In this document: in pieces, positions 10,486-21,560 of the stretch
Layout of the letters: each line of letters opens with the position of its first letter
Position numbering within the stretch: position 1 is the stretch's first letter
Origin: Candidula unifasciata
Taxonomy: Eukaryota; Mollusca; Gastropoda; Stylommatophora; Geomitridae
NCBI GenBank assembly: GCA_905116865.2
Contig: CAJHNH020002431.1
Location: 1-64,000, forward strand
Direction of reading: 5' to 3'
DNA length: 64,000 bases
Translations under genes and position numbers: made by a program
The notes under the pieces: generated by a model
What the model saw: the letters and a program-made list of their open reading frames with translations, nothing else
What the model was told of the DNA's origin: nothing
Databases searched by the model: none

Positions 10486-11204
10486 ATCCCATCCTCTTGG
10501 CCCTAACTTTTGCTAATCGGCTTTTGTTGATGCCGCCAGCCATAACCGGACTCTATTGAAGACAATGCTGTAGACAATACGGGTTCTGAACTGAACTACA
10601 CACGCATTTTAAACAACAGTCACACAAAGATAATGGATTCTACATTGTTTTAAAGAAGGTGGGCATAAACAAGAAGATAAAGAAGCAATTTAAAAAGAAA
10701 ATGTATCCATAGAAGATGCCTATTTTGAATATGCAAGCATCAAAGAGAATAATCACATTTGAAAAGACTAGTTACAAACAGAGCGAAGAGACCAATGTTA
10801 CCGACTGGGCAAGTTAAAAGCTACCCTGTTTGAAACAGAACTCGGATCGGCAGCAACTGAAGTTGTCCTTGCAGCAACGGAGGGGAGCGCATGATGCATT
10901 TATGACACAATGGAGCCAACACAAACGAGAGTACATGCAGGGACACGCCCGTGACTCGACATTCTACTGAAGCCAAGTGCCCTTATACTCGCCGGTCCAT
11001 AATCCTCCGCATTTTGGTTATTGTTTGTGTCAATAATTAGCACTCTGCTGCGTTGGACACTCGGAGATGGAAATTAAGAGGGAGTGATGGAATAGTAGGA
11101 AAGAGGTTTATGGCTGACAGTGAGGGTAGACGTAAAACAACATTGTAAAAAAAAAAAAAAATCAGTGCCACATAAATAATTTTCTTCTCCACAATAAAGA
11201 TTAT
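10486..11204. other. no recognised feature
   Basis: Unique-looking sequence with no usable reading frame or repeat match. An A tract lies at about 11147-11160. Confidence 0.5.
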
Positions 11205-11645
11205 GAGCTGCAGTGGTGTAGTGGTTATGACCTCGCCTGCTGATCTGAAGGTTGTGGCTTCGAATTCGAACGGAGCCGGACTTCTTTTTTTCTTAAAAAA
11301 AAAAAAATTACCTCGGCTCCCAGATAAAGCTCGAAGACTCCTTGCTTCTGGGTTGGTTGACTAGTGTCTCAGAACTACTGTCCTTTCATGTCCTGATGCA
11401 TTCTTCCCCATGAATAACTATATTTTCTTGCCTGCGGTCAAATGTCATTGCTGAGGGGACCAAACGTAAAAGACAGTCTAAACTTTTTTTGAGTTACGGC
11501 CCTTGCCTGCCATAGTTTTTCTGGCTAGTATTCATTTTCGGCGTTCACGTGTATCGGAGATTCAAATGGCCAGACGTTTATAGGTCTAGCCCTATATGCC
11601 ACACATGTGTAAAGGCGCGGGCACGGTTCCTTTACTTTATTACTT
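11205..11645 (+). mobile_element. SINE family C copy, tRNA-headed
   Basis: Head GTGGTGTAGTGGTTATGACC (box A) and GGCTTCGAATTCGAACGG (box-B-like), then a T/A tract. The tail AGGTCTAGCCCTATATGCC and GGTTCCTTTACTTTATTAC is the degraded common A/C tail. This is the clearest tRNA-like head of the C group. Confidence 0.65.
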
Positions 11646-12329
11646 TACATTACTTACTTAGCTTACTAGACGCTTTTATCTTTTCTAATGGGGTTTGGGC
11701 GGGGTGTGTGTAGACCGATCAACACTCCATGTGTGTTATGGTCACAATCACGCCATCCACCTTCACTTATTTTTTTTAACCGGATCGGTCGCCAAAATGC
11801 CCAGCCTGGCCGCCCGACTACCCTAAAGGATACTACCTCGGTAATCCAAACTAAACGGGAAAACCGCCCGGCGTGAGTTATATTGTTGTTGTTTTTGAGA
11901 TGGCCCTAGCCGATTTGGTTTCACCCGTGACGTGGTCTGTGACCGACCCCGGCCCCTTGGGCCAGACCAGTGCAGCAGAGCTACTCTTTGATTTTCGACA
12001 GATTTTTTTATTTTTATTTAAACAATGTATACTATGTTGAATCTCTGACTGCCATTGAAAGAAGAAACCCAAATGTTTTCTTCTGGCAGATACTACACTT
12101 TGATCTTATACTTACTAAGACATTACCGGAAACCACATATATCCTGACCATAACTCATACTGGTCGAGATCTAGCTTCACTTCTCTATAGTTATTATAGA
12201 AGCATATTCGCAATCAACAGCCTCGTCAAATAAAATAAAATCGACAATTCCTTCGAAATCGGCGTGCATCTGTCTAAGGGGTAAAACATACGTCTGAGGG
12301 GTAAAGAACTAATTGTCTGAACACACGGA
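11646..12329. other. no recognised feature
   Basis: No gene or repeat family assigned. GGTTTCACCCGTGACGTGG near 11920 is not repeated in the window. Confidence 0.45.
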
Positions 12330-12447
12330 AGCACGATCTATAAAACGGAATGGCACGCAACATCCAAGTCCTGAAACAAGCCAAAGGTCCAGAAATAAAA
12401 GAACAACGAAAATATTCCACTTGAGTTTAAAACAAGAAGAAGAAAAT
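12330..12447 (+). mobile_element. element F, 3' fragment
   Basis: CAAGTCCTGAAACAAGCC, then GGTCCAGAAATAAAAGAACA and AAAACAAGAAGAAGAAAA, parallel to the 3' part of F at 12840-12960, ending in a short AAG tail. Confidence 0.6.
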
Positions 12448-12606
12448 AAGCGGATTAAGAGTACATGATGGCAAGAAGTGTGGTTAAGACGCAGAGAGGG
12501 AGTACTCAATAAACTGTTATCGATGACCACGGTCTGAAGCTACACGAGAAGTTATGTTTGTAACACCATTATAGTAAACGCGCACTGAAATAAGTCATAC
12601 AACCTC

Positions 12607-12632
12607 CTTGTGTGTGAGTTCCGGGGCCCAAT

Positions 12633-12666
<34 letters not shown>

Positions 12667-12960
12667 GGGGGGGTGTGGGGCAGGGGGGGGGGAGGGGGAA
12701 ACAGAAGAGACCCACTGCCTCAATAAAAAGCATGATGAAGGAGTAGACTAATAAAGAGTTTCATTCGAAGTGAAAGTGCATCTGAGAGGCAAGGAACCAA
12801 CAGTCAGGATAAAAAAAGTCCTGTCTGTAAAATGGATGTGAACGCAGAACCCAAGTTCTGGAACAAGACTTCAGTCCAGAAGTGAAGGCACAACCAGAAC
12901 TTTCCACCTTAATTTTACAGTCGGTGAAAGTGAAACGAAGAAGAAGAGGAAGAAGAAAAA
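12607..12960 (+). mobile_element. element F, near full length, with internal GA/G expansions
   Basis: Starts with CCTTGTGTGTGAGTTCCGGG, the F/RTE 5' end. It is interrupted by an (AG)n tract (12636-12662) and G runs (12665-12705), then continues with GACCCACTGCCT, GAGAGGCAAGGAACCAACAG and TCAGTCCAGAAGTGAAGG. It ends in AAG-rich sequence that grades into a GAT microsatellite. Confidence 0.8.
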
Positions 12961-12995
12961 GGAGATGATGATAATGGTGATGATGATGATGGTGA

Positions 12996-13020
<25 letters not shown>
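12961..13020. repeat. (GAT)n microsatellite
   Basis: Imperfect GAT/GGT repeats continuing from the AAG tail of element F. Confidence 0.9.
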
Positions 13021-13028
<8 letters not shown>

Positions 13029-13290
13029 AGAACATAGAACCTAGCAACACTTCATTCTCCTCTACGTCATGGGATAGACATGAAATGACGAAATCACACG
13101 AGAAAGATTACTATACAAATTACTATACCTAAACAGATCTCAATGTAAGTACTAGGGCCCCATTTTTGGCAAGATGGGAGGGAAACAAATTTGATGGGGT
13201 GGACATAATGCATACGTTTTCAATGGTAGCCGCAGGAGGAGGAGAAAGAAGAGGTGAAGGAGATGAAGAAATAAGAATAAGTATAGTAAG

Positions 13291-13575
13291 AAGAAGAAGA
13301 AGAAGAGAAGAAAAAGAAGAAGAAGAAGAATAGGAAGAAGAAGAAGAAGAAGAAGAAGAAGAAGAAGAAGAAGAAGAAGAAGAAGAAGAAGAAGAAGAAG
13401 AAGAAGAAGAAGAAGAAGAAAAAGAAGAAGAGAAGAAGAAGAAAAAGACAAAGAAGAAGAAGAAGAAGAAGAAGAAGAAGAAGAAGAAGAAGAAGAAGAA
13501 GAAGAAGAAGAAGAAGAAGAAGAAGAAGCAGAAGAAGAAAAAGAATAATAATAAGAAGAAGAAAAAGAAGAAAAT
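13291..13575. repeat. (AAG)n array
   Basis: About 285 bp of near-perfect AAG with few interruptions. Minus-strand frames (poly S/L/F) are artefacts. Confidence 0.96.
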
Positions 13576-14060
13576 AAACAGAAAATAAAAGAATCACCCA
13601 GTACACTTATAGATTCAGAGAACAAAAATAAGTGACAAAGACAAAACTCGAAACATGAAAACAAAACATCATATAACAACTGATATTAGTGTGGATTTTA
13701 AACAACGATCTTTCAGATATAGCAGAACATTTTAAAGGCAAACTGAGCAAGGTATATATTATTACCAGTAAAACAAGAAAGACAGTATTTCTAGAGTTGT
13801 TTTCGTGTTAACATAATACACATCACGTTACAGTGTTGTGCGCCAAGACTGTCATGCTCGGGTGTATGGATGCAGTCGTCTTTGTCAATCAATTGTTAGT
13901 GTTAGTTTGAGTTAGCTACGAGTGTGCATATTCCGCTTAGCTCTCATGCGGCCAAACAAGACGGTGTTCTCCTGGTAGCTTTAGCTCGCCGTATGGAAAT
14001 AAATGTCAAGCCGACAGAATCTAAAGATCGGTGTGGAATGTTGATTTTTCAAGCCTTAAG

Positions 14061-14100
<40 letters not shown>

Positions 14101-14379
14101 TATCCTCGTCATCGTCGCCGATGTCCTCGACCATCTTGCCTTTCATTGTCATCCCGTCGCCCTTTCTCACCATTTCATCATCATCGTTATCTTTCTCATG
14201 ATCGCCAACTCGTCCAAGCACTCCATCCTCTCCCCCACACCCATCACAAACCATTCTATGTACTCCCAGTTTCCCCTTCTGGACTGTCGTTCTTCGTAAT
14301 TCCGCGGTCGATGTGGCTATACTGTACAGAAGGAAGCAGAAAATCACCAGACAGGTACAGAAATGGGAAACATCTGGAT
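13576..14379. other. no recognised gene; (ATC)n at 14061-14100
   Basis: Contains an ATC/CAT microsatellite of about 13 units. Two overlapping opposite frames of about 140-150 codons cross it, but their length owes much to the repeat and neither shows a domain. Confidence 0.5.
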
Positions 14380-14490
14380 TGAGGAAACGAGGTCGTCTAA
14401 GAAAATCTCCAGAGAAGCCAGAGAAGCTGGCATGGATTACGTCCACGATATCGCAAGGATTTCCCCGGAACGGACTGGAGAATTAGATTG
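14380..14490 (+). mobile_element. possible LINE 3'-end remnant
   Basis: The frame SREAREAGMDYVHDIAR has the spacing of the C-terminal helix of APE-type LINE polyproteins (E-A-x-x-x-G-x-x-W-x-x-x-x-x-x-A). No tail and no second match in the window, so weak. Confidence 0.25.
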
Positions 14491-14519
14491 AGGTTTGAGG
14501 TTTTAGCAACGGATCAACA

Positions 14520-14910
14520 TCATGTCACACAGGTGTAACCCATATGTGCTCCGTTCTTTCTTCTAACTCAAGTCTGAGTCGGAAGAAGCTCACCACAGTG
14601 CACAGGCTATGTAGCACCGCGAGGATCCCCAAATACTTTGGGTAGATTTTTAACTCAAAATTTTTTCCCGTGCAGCGCCGTTAGGCTACTCTTTTCGATT
14701 TCAAACTGCCAAGGGATTTTGTACGTGCTCAACGATGCACAAGGGCGTCCGATCTCATTACCCAGAGACCGGGGGGGGGGGGGGGGGGAATTAATTACTA
14801 GAAGTCAAAGTCCATGTAAAAAAATACCAGTCCTTACAGGGGATTGACCCCGGAACATCTAGCACTCGAGGCGGACACCATGCCTCGAGACCACGCAGAC
14901 CTCGGAGAAT
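14520..14910 (-). mobile_element. SINE family D copy, longest in window
   Basis: Minus-strand copy of about 390 bp. The head at the right reads GTGGTCTCGAGGCATGGTGT then GGGGTCAATCCCC. The body includes AGCCTAACGGCGCTGCACGG, and the far end runs to GGGTTACACCTGTGTGACAT. A poly-G run of about 19 occupies the middle (14770-14788). Confidence 0.85.
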
Positions 14911-15142
14911 CAGATTTCAAAGCTTAAGTGATACAGATTAGCACAACAGGATTAAATAACGTTACCAATGCCAGCTATGGAAAATATCAGATGACACAAA
15001 TGGCAAATTACAATAATCGAGAGAAGATTACCGATGAAGACAATATATCCAGAAGACGAGATCCTAAATAGTGGAATTAGAACAAGCAAGGGCAATAACA
15101 GTGCTAGATTTCGTTAGAAAACAAGTGAAATGCGAATTAAAG

Positions 15143-15364
15143 TAAGTAAAGATCCATTTTAACGCATTTAGGTATATTTGGGTATATGCGAAGAGCACCC
15201 AAATATTTTTCAGACCAATCGGCACTAATTGCATAATGTCCTGGTACCCATTTTACCTGCGACGCCACATACCATGATAAAATTCCACACAGCCAGCAGT
15301 GGGTTTCGATCGCGGTACGTTGGAATTACGAGTAGGACATTCAACGCCTAAGCCACGGACGCCG
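15143..15364 (-). mobile_element. SINE family A copy
   Basis: Reverse-oriented A copy. The tail is at the left (AGTAAAGATCCATTTTAACG), and the head at the right contains CGATCGCGGTACGTTGGAAT and GCCTAAGCCACGGACGCC. Confidence 0.85.
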
Positions 15365-15369
15365 AACAA

Positions 15370-15700
15370 GTGAAATGGTTGAACCATTATTTAACTCGGC
15401 TATCAAAAGACTTTCGAGGGCCAATTTTAACAGATGGCTGTGAATCCTGGACAATTAACAAATAAGCCAAACAATTTTGATGTAATTTTACAGAAGAATC
15501 CTTAGAATTCATGAGACAGCAGTAGAAAGCCACTCGGGTGATTTGGAAGAGGCAAGGGCTCGAAGATAACTTATCATACGCGTCAGAAAGATACAGTCAT
15601 CATTGTTTGGTCATGTTACAAGAAAATGGAAAGTGGAACATGCTGTGACAACTGCACAGATCTGTAATAATAGAGGCAGAGAAAGACTACTCAAGAAGAT
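15370..15700 (+). mobile_element. LINE family L, 3' fragment
   Basis: Plus-strand remnant of the RT C-terminal region: the peptide DGCESWTIN, then ACAGAAGAATCCTTAGAATT, which recurs at 16809 and 61675. Ends toward a CAT tail. Frames are broken. Confidence 0.7.
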
Positions 15701-16795
15701 TCATCATCATCATCATCATGTGCTCTGACAACTGGCGTAGTCGCTCAGGCGTCTCCACAGATCATCCCTGGTTGACTGGAACAGCTCTCTTGATGATCGT
15801 CATGCCATTGTTTTAGCCCATCCAGCATCATCTCTCTTGGTCTTCTTCTACCCCTTTTCCACTGATCTTCCCAGTTGTCACGATGTTCTCCATTGTCTCT
15901 CTTCTCATTATGTGGCCAAAAAACAGTGTGTGTCTTTTTCTTATTGTTGTATACAGAGATCTACTTTCATTAGCCTCTTTCTAGCAATCTGTGTTAGTTA
16001 CTCTAGCCGTCCAAGGTATTAGTAACATTCGTCTCAGAAACCAAATCTCTGTTGCTTCCAAATTCTTCTTAATTTGTTTAGTGACATTCCAAGATTCGCT
16101 GCCATACAGCAGAATAGGTTCTATCTATAATTTTAGCACCCTCTTTCTGACATTAAATGAGAGCGATTTATTGCATTATTTATTTTTCATTTTCCTAAAT
16201 TCAGCTTTTGCTTGACCTATTCTGCTTTTAATCTCTATCACACATTTTCCATCTGATGATATGATTGTTCCCAGATATTTAAATTTTTTGACTTGGCTTT
16301 TTTCCTTCAACTGAGATATCACCCCCTGCTTTATCCGTTCAAAAGTACCCAATCTCTTTCCTACTTTAGTTGCTGCTACTTGGTTCCAGTAAATGGTTTT
16401 AATTATTCTGAAATCTTTCCCGTCTACATTGATGTCTTCCAACATTTTTATCATCTCTTCATGTTTAACTTTGTCAAATGCTTTGGTATAATCTATAAAG
16501 CACAAAAATAAGTCCTTGTGTATGTCTATTGATCTTTCTATCATTATTCGTTATATGTGTATTGCATTACATGTCCCTCCCCCCTCCATAAATCCATACT
16601 GCTCTTCACTAATTTCCATTCTTATTATTCTTCTTGTTCTTCTCATTTTAATTGTAAGTAGTAATTTGGTGACATGATTTATTAAGTTGATTGTACGAAA
16701 TTCTTCACACTCAATTGCTCCTGATCTTTGGGGTAACGTAATAAAGAGAGATTTCACCATATCACTTGGTATGTACCAGGTATTTCTACCCAAAT
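15700..16795 (-). pseudogene. LINE family L reverse transcriptase remnant, internally deleted
   Basis: Non-LTR retrotransposon reverse transcriptase on the minus strand. From 16793 downward it reads a palm region (IPSDMVKSLFITLP, then SEEQYGFMEGGGT). A frame change leads into RT motif A, LCFIDYTKAFDKV (about 16490-16450), then NVDGKDFRIIKTIYW and the start of motif B (RIKQGV). At that point it jumps straight to a downstream segment, VKKFKYLGTIISSDGKC. The block that should hold the rest of motif B and the catalytic Y/FADD box is missing, so the copy cannot be active. Toward 15700 lies the 3' end, with a CAT microsatellite shared with an oppositely oriented copy. Clade not determined; APE-type is inferred from the related copy at 56960-61455. 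Confidence 0.8.
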
Positions 16796-16799
16796 TCTA

Positions 16800-16975
16800 G
16801 AGTAGTTTTACAGAAAAATCCTTAGAATTCTTGAGACAGCTGGAAAAAGACACTCAGAAGATTCTTGCTAGCCTTAAATCCTGGCATGGAAGAGTGTCAG
16901 CACACAAACTGATACATGCTGTTGAAAATCGCAATATTTTTTTTACAGGCTTGAGCTCCCATGTAAAAGTACATG
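16800..16975 (+). mobile_element. LINE family L, 3' fragment
   Basis: TTTTACAGAAAAATCCTTAG then a jump to CCTGGCATGGAAGAGTGTCA and GAACACACAAACTGATACAT-like sequence, all found at the 3' ends of other L copies. Internally deleted. Confidence 0.65.
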
Positions 16976-16984
16976 CTTTTCTTA

Positions 16985-17472
16985 ACTTCCTGGATTTGAT
17001 TTGATTTGATGTGATTCAAGAACCGACATCACAGCTCTCGGGGCATTCCCATAAGCGCCCCGCCCCATCTTCAACAACCAGCGCAGTGTTCCAATACTAA
17101 TGGTGCCAGTAGCCTTCTGATTAAACGTCCGTCTTGTCTTTCCTCTGACCCTCGAGCATTCACCAGCACCTCTCGTCACTCCCCCGTGCATCAATCTCAC
17201 CAGACTGTGGTGATCCATCTGCTCCTCCGAACTGTACACGCTCTCCCACAAGGTACTAACCAGGTCTGCCTTATCATGTATCAGTATTCCACCGAGTTGT
17301 GCAGAGCCAGCCAGTCTGTCCCCCTGTTCATTTCTCAACACACAGGAGACCACGGTGAAAAAATCCAGACAAGCTCCTCACCCGTGTCGTCCGCAGCGAA
17401 GCATGCCACTTTGCACGAAGCAAGCCTATCCTGATCTTCCTCAGCATGCTTTCGGAGTCAGTTACAATCACG

Positions 17473-17509
<37 letters not shown>

Positions 17510-17830
17510 TGTGTATGTGTGTGTCATGTTCTCTAGCCAGCGGAACGCTGCAGTGACCGCCTCCAATTCCATTCTTATGCCGGATGTTGTAGTATCATAT
17601 GCTAGGCTCTCCTGCACCAAACGTCGACAATTAACTTTTGCTAAGAAGCCCCAAGTACTTCTTTTGCCTCTTGACACTGAACCGTCTGTGTAAATGATCA
17701 AATCCTGTGAGCGAGCATTATCTTGAATTAATTGATAAATTTCCATCTCCGTGGCACCTGCTGGCCAATATCTGCATTCCTGGCTCAGTGTGATTATTAC
17801 ATTACTGGAGTGAATAGTTAGTCTTTCCAT
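16985..17830 (-). pseudogene. RNase H repeat R, copy 1 (degraded)
   Basis: Minus-strand type-1 RNase H remnant. DLIIYTDGSVSRGKRSTWGF carries the first catalytic Asp and the GS-x-x-x-G strand. MELEAVTAAFRWLEN carries the helix with the catalytic Glu. The next strand is interrupted by a (GT)n microsatellite (17474-17525). Further on are GDRLAGSAQLGGILIHDKAD (fourth Asp region) and HHSLVRLMHGGVTRG, a segment shared by all copies, then the common trailer ending near 16985. RNase H removes RNA from RNA:DNA hybrids. In some non-LTR clades it is fused after the RT, but no RT lies beside this copy. Multiple frame breaks; not functional. Confidence 0.75.
17474..17525. repeat. (GT)n microsatellite
   Basis: About 25 GT units with two interruptions, sitting inside the RNase H remnant. 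Confidence 0.95.
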
Positions 17831-19015
17831 TTTAGCTTTATAACAATTGTTGTTGCATACTCAGTTTAAGATGAGCTAATTTCATTTCTGATGAATTTTG
17901 GTTGTTGACTAGTGTAATCTACAGACAGAACAAAGAACTGTATACTATAACCGCCACTGATTTCTGAAATGAAAAGTAACCCACATAAATAAAAAAAGAC
18001 TGGGACACCACTGATATACACAATGTAAAATTCACTCAGACGTTCTAACCTACAGAAAAAAAAGGACATATACTCCAAAGCCCTAATCTGGAGGACTAAG
18101 AATGTAAATTAACTTAAAAAAAATAGAACTTAGAACTTAGAAATACACCAACGCCCAGAAGTAAGTCTAGAAATTGCGATGTTACCAGTCTTTAGCTTTC
18201 TCGAATAGAGCTTTCTAGCACTTGCTACCTTGCACTTCATACTGTGACAGATCCAGCATTATATCATCATCATATTCTATATCCCCAGTGGCCACACTTG
18301 CCCATACTCTGCATACCATTAGCATTTACGTCCCACCCATGGGGTTCGCACCCCCATTTTGGACATGAGGAAAATTGAGAAAAACACAAGCGATTGCATT
18401 TTCTGGGAGCAGTGTTGATATAATCAGTTTCTCCGCTTCTCTACGCCGACTTGTAGAGACGGTGATAAGCTTCCATCGAGGTCTTTATCGCTTGGGACAG
18501 GAGAAGACTGATTGAATTGACCAGTCAGCCATTTTCGGAATAACGTTTCATCTTCTTCTTAGTCTACGGGCACTTGGGATAACCAGGGGACAAAGCAGCT
18601 TCATGTCGCACTCCAATCTGTATCGGATAATCAAGTGGATAGATGTGTAACACATATTAGGTCTTGTTACACGCTATCTCTCTGTCTTTGTGTGCTGAAT
18701 TGACTTAGCCGTACAATTATGGCGACTCTGGTTGGACAAAGAGTTTCATCATCCGTGGATCTCTTTCTCCTTCTTTTTTCGTTACCCATGTTTGTCTGAT
18801 TTCTCTCTAAACATTTATATTCCTCTGATTTAGTGTATACCAGTGTCTCTCTGTTCGAACCAGAGAAGAGAAAGATGCATTCAGTTTGCCTGTTGGAGGA
18901 AAATAAAAAAAACATCAAATGCTGGCCTCTCAATATGAATGAACTTTACGGTGTTGACACGAAATACTAATTAGTAAGTGATCCTACCCCAGATAAGTAA
19001 TTAAGTACAGTAAAG
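17831..19015. other. no recognised feature
   Basis: Unique-looking sequence with short A tracts. No coding, RNA or family signal found. Confidence 0.5.
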
Positions 19016-19019
19016 GACA

Positions 19020-19440
19020 ATACGGATGTAAGTCGTGGACTGTCTCCCAGTCCTTAAGAAAAAGAATAGTGGCGTTTGAGCTGAAATACTATAGAAAGAT
19101 TCTCAGAATATCTTGGACAAAGAAGATGAGAAATATTGACATCTTTAAAGATCTGAACATCAAGGAAGATTAGCTAATAAACAGCATACTTTCTCGAAAG
19201 CTGAAATATTTTGGTCATATCAAGCGCCACGACGGATTGGATAAAAAATTATAGCAGAAGGCATGGTACCAGGAAGGAGGGGCAGGGGTCGGCCGACAGG
19301 AAGATGGGCACAGGATATAAGTGACTTCTTGAGTGTGAAAGTGCATTAGGCGGGAGAGCTAGCGAGAGACCGAGTTTCTTTCAGGCAGACTGTGATGAGA
19401 GCGATGTTCTGCAAAGGACCTGCTACATGGTGATGATGAT
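19020..19440 (+). mobile_element. LINE family L, 3' fragment
   Basis: The frame gives SWTVSQSLRKRIVAFELKYY, RKILRISWT, LKYFGHIKRHDGL and GRGRPTGRW-like residues, the C-terminal part of an APE-type LINE polyprotein, then a trailer with GGTGATGATGATGAAAGG. At least three stops; non-functional. A minus-strand relative lies at 42540-42990. Confidence 0.8.
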
Positions 19441-19904
19441 GAAAGGACTTATACGGAACTGGTACATCGGCAAACAATGCTTGGTTCATTTTTATAGACC
19501 AGTCAGCACTGTAGTCACCATAACACACGCCACATTTGCTTCCCTAGACACTGCCTGGACTGGTACCAATTTAGTCGGTTCTTTATTAATATCCTACTCC
19601 AGATGACGTCACAGGACAGTCTAACATTTTAAAGGGTGGTAAGACCGGGTTTCCTGGCTTTCTCATAGTTTTAACGACCTCAACCCACCTACGTCCCACG
19701 AGAGAGTGCAGCCTAGATCCCACAGCTGCATACAGCCTATATACCACCCTCTGAAATATTAGACTCTCCAGTGACCTGTGGATTTCTCCTGTTTGGGGTA
19801 GGATATTAAAAGAGCACCATTTAAAGCCGTATCGCCTGAGAGCCAAAGCAAAAATTATTTTTTCCTACCCACGCCCTCCCCTACCCGGTGTGGATTTGAA
19901 CCTA
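19441..19904. other. no recognised feature
   Basis: No assignable gene or repeat. Confidence 0.4.
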
Positions 19905-20135
19905 AAGCTTTTAAGTTGGCAAGCTGGAAGTTGGCCTGCGGATCGGAGGTCGTGAGTTCAGGTCCTGACAGAGCCCGACTTTATTTTACTTTAAAAGTGA
20001 CCTCAGCTCTCACTTAAATGAGTACCAGGTACAGTAATGGAAAGTAAAGGCCGCACCACCCACCCGAGTGCTGATATAAAATACACGTCTAGCACTATTG
20101 CCAAATACACACGAAGGTGAGGAAAAAGGTTCCTT
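19905..20135 (+). mobile_element. SINE family C copy
   Basis: Head GGCCTGCGGATCGGAGGTCG and GTGAGTTCAGGTCCTGAC. Body AAAAGTGACCTCAGCTCTCA. The tail is a diverged form of the common A/C tail (GTAAAGGCCGCACCACCCAC, then GGTTCCTTAAA). Confidence 0.7.
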
Positions 20136-20502
20136 AAACCGTAGAAAAAAAATATTGCTCTTACGGACTTTCTATGAACATTAATAAACAGTTGACGAGT
20201 CTGTCATTACAGATTTGAGTTGCTGATTCAGGCAGCACTAGAATCGATAGCCCTGGTAATAAATTCATTAACCGTGCCCGGCTTTCGGAAACTGCGCTAG
20301 ACTTGAGGGCCCCATAACATTAGGACTTCTCAAAGAATATGTGACGGGGCCCGTTGTAACTAATTCTGTATCATGTAATTCATAGGCTCCGAAATCGAGG
20401 GGATCAGGCCTCTTGAACCACCTTTTCCCCTCCACTCCTCCTCCCCACCCTATAAAATGTAAGCGGGCTAAGCGCCCCACTCCCCACACATGTGTACATT
20501 GA

Positions 20503-20600
20503 GGAGCAGCTGGCCCAACGGTTAGAAACGCTGGGCTGTCATGCAGGAGAAGCGGGTTCAAATCCTCGATAAGGTTATTATAAGGGAATTTTGTGTTGTA
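20503..20600 (+). mobile_element. family G tRNA-like head
   Basis: CTGGCCCAACGGTTAGAAAC is a good box A, and CGGGTTCAAATCCTCG a perfect box B at normal spacing. The acceptor and anticodon stems do not pair properly, so this is a SINE head rather than a tRNA gene. Confidence 0.55.
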
Positions 20601-20705
20601 GAGGAACAAAGAATGAAATCCTTATCTGCACAGTCTGTAGCGACTGCACTCAAACCGTCAGGCCCACTAAACCTTTCTGTCCTCGCTAAAAAAGGGGTGA
20701 ATATG

Positions 20706-20825
20706 TAGGAAAGTAAAGTAAAGAACCTTTCAGGCGTATTGGGCATATAGGGCTAGACTGTATTTTATAGACCAGTCGACACCTGGTGGGTGATGTGGTC
20801 AACATCACACCGGCCGTATTTACTC
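20706..20825 (-). mobile_element. A/C-type SINE tail fragment
   Basis: Reverse-oriented common tail: GGCATATAGGGCTAGACTGT, GGTGGGTGATGTGGTCAACA, CACCGGCCG. The head is absent. Confidence 0.65.
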
Positions 20826-20839
20826 CAAAGAAGTTACTG

Positions 20840-21040
20840 TGTTACGTTCTCTAGACGTGGTCGACCTGGACGCAGAAGTGGAAAACAGGACAGATTTGTG
20901 GAAGGAGGGATAGAGGACGACAAGGAGAGAAGATTCTTGACAGTCTTGTTGCATGGCATGGAGGTGTGTCAGCACACGAACTGATTCATGCTGCAGGAGA
21001 TCGCAGACTGTTGAGAGGCACGGCACCTGATGATAATGAT
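20840..21040 (+). mobile_element. LINE family L, 3' end
   Basis: Plus-strand: GAAGGAGGGATAGAGGACGA, CATGGCATGGAGGTGTGTCA, CTGATTCATGCTGCAGGAGA, ending ACCTGATGATAATGATG. This is the clearest copy of the family L 3' terminus and its TGATGA tail. Confidence 0.8.
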
Positions 21041-21078
21041 GTATGTTCTCTTCGAGAGGTTATTCCTCAATATATACA

Positions 21079-21079
<1 letters not shown>

Positions 21080-21160
<81 letters not shown>
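21080..21160. repeat. (TA)n microsatellite
   Basis: About 40 TA units. Frames reading IYIYIY are artefacts. Confidence 0.97.
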
Positions 21161-21162
<2 letters not shown>

Positions 21163-21560
21163 GAACGAGACATTTGGAGTATCGACGGGATGACCGGGGC
21201 ACATCGACAAGCAGGACTGTCGCTTTGAAAACGAGACGCAGGGTCACTCTATATATACTGGCCAGCTCACTACACTCACTGGAAAGGTAAGACAGACATA
21301 TAACCAGATTACGACTGGTACCATTAGTTTTGAAACTCCGTGCTGGCTGCTGAAGATGGGGACCGAGCACGCATGAGTACTATGATGTAAATTTCTTGAC
21401 TCAACTCAACTTAACCCTATATATACTGTATTCTACTTCGTGAAGAGAAGGATGCAACGCAGAGTGACTGAGACTACATACACAGGAAAGACAAAAATGA
21501 CAGATAATCAGACTATTGTTGGTACCATTGGAACTGCAACTCGTCGTTCGCCTCTAAATA
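21160..21560 (+). pseudogene. RNase H repeat R, two 3' fragments
   Basis: Two pieces of the R trailer on the plus strand. 21190-21390 has TACGACTGGTACCATTAGTT and GCTGGCTGCTGAAGATGGGG, matching the minus-strand trailer at 16985-17080. 21430-21560 has CAGACTATTGTTGGTACCAT. The catalytic domain is missing. Confidence 0.55.

Noticed and set aside
14021..14446. 141-codon minus frame rich in D, possible acidic protein
   Set aside because: Its acidic run is the ATC microsatellite and the rest lacks any domain; the opposite strand is equally open.
20503..20575. Possible tRNA gene with perfect box B
   Set aside because: No cloverleaf can be drawn; related heads exist at 4420 and 41523 as part of repeats.
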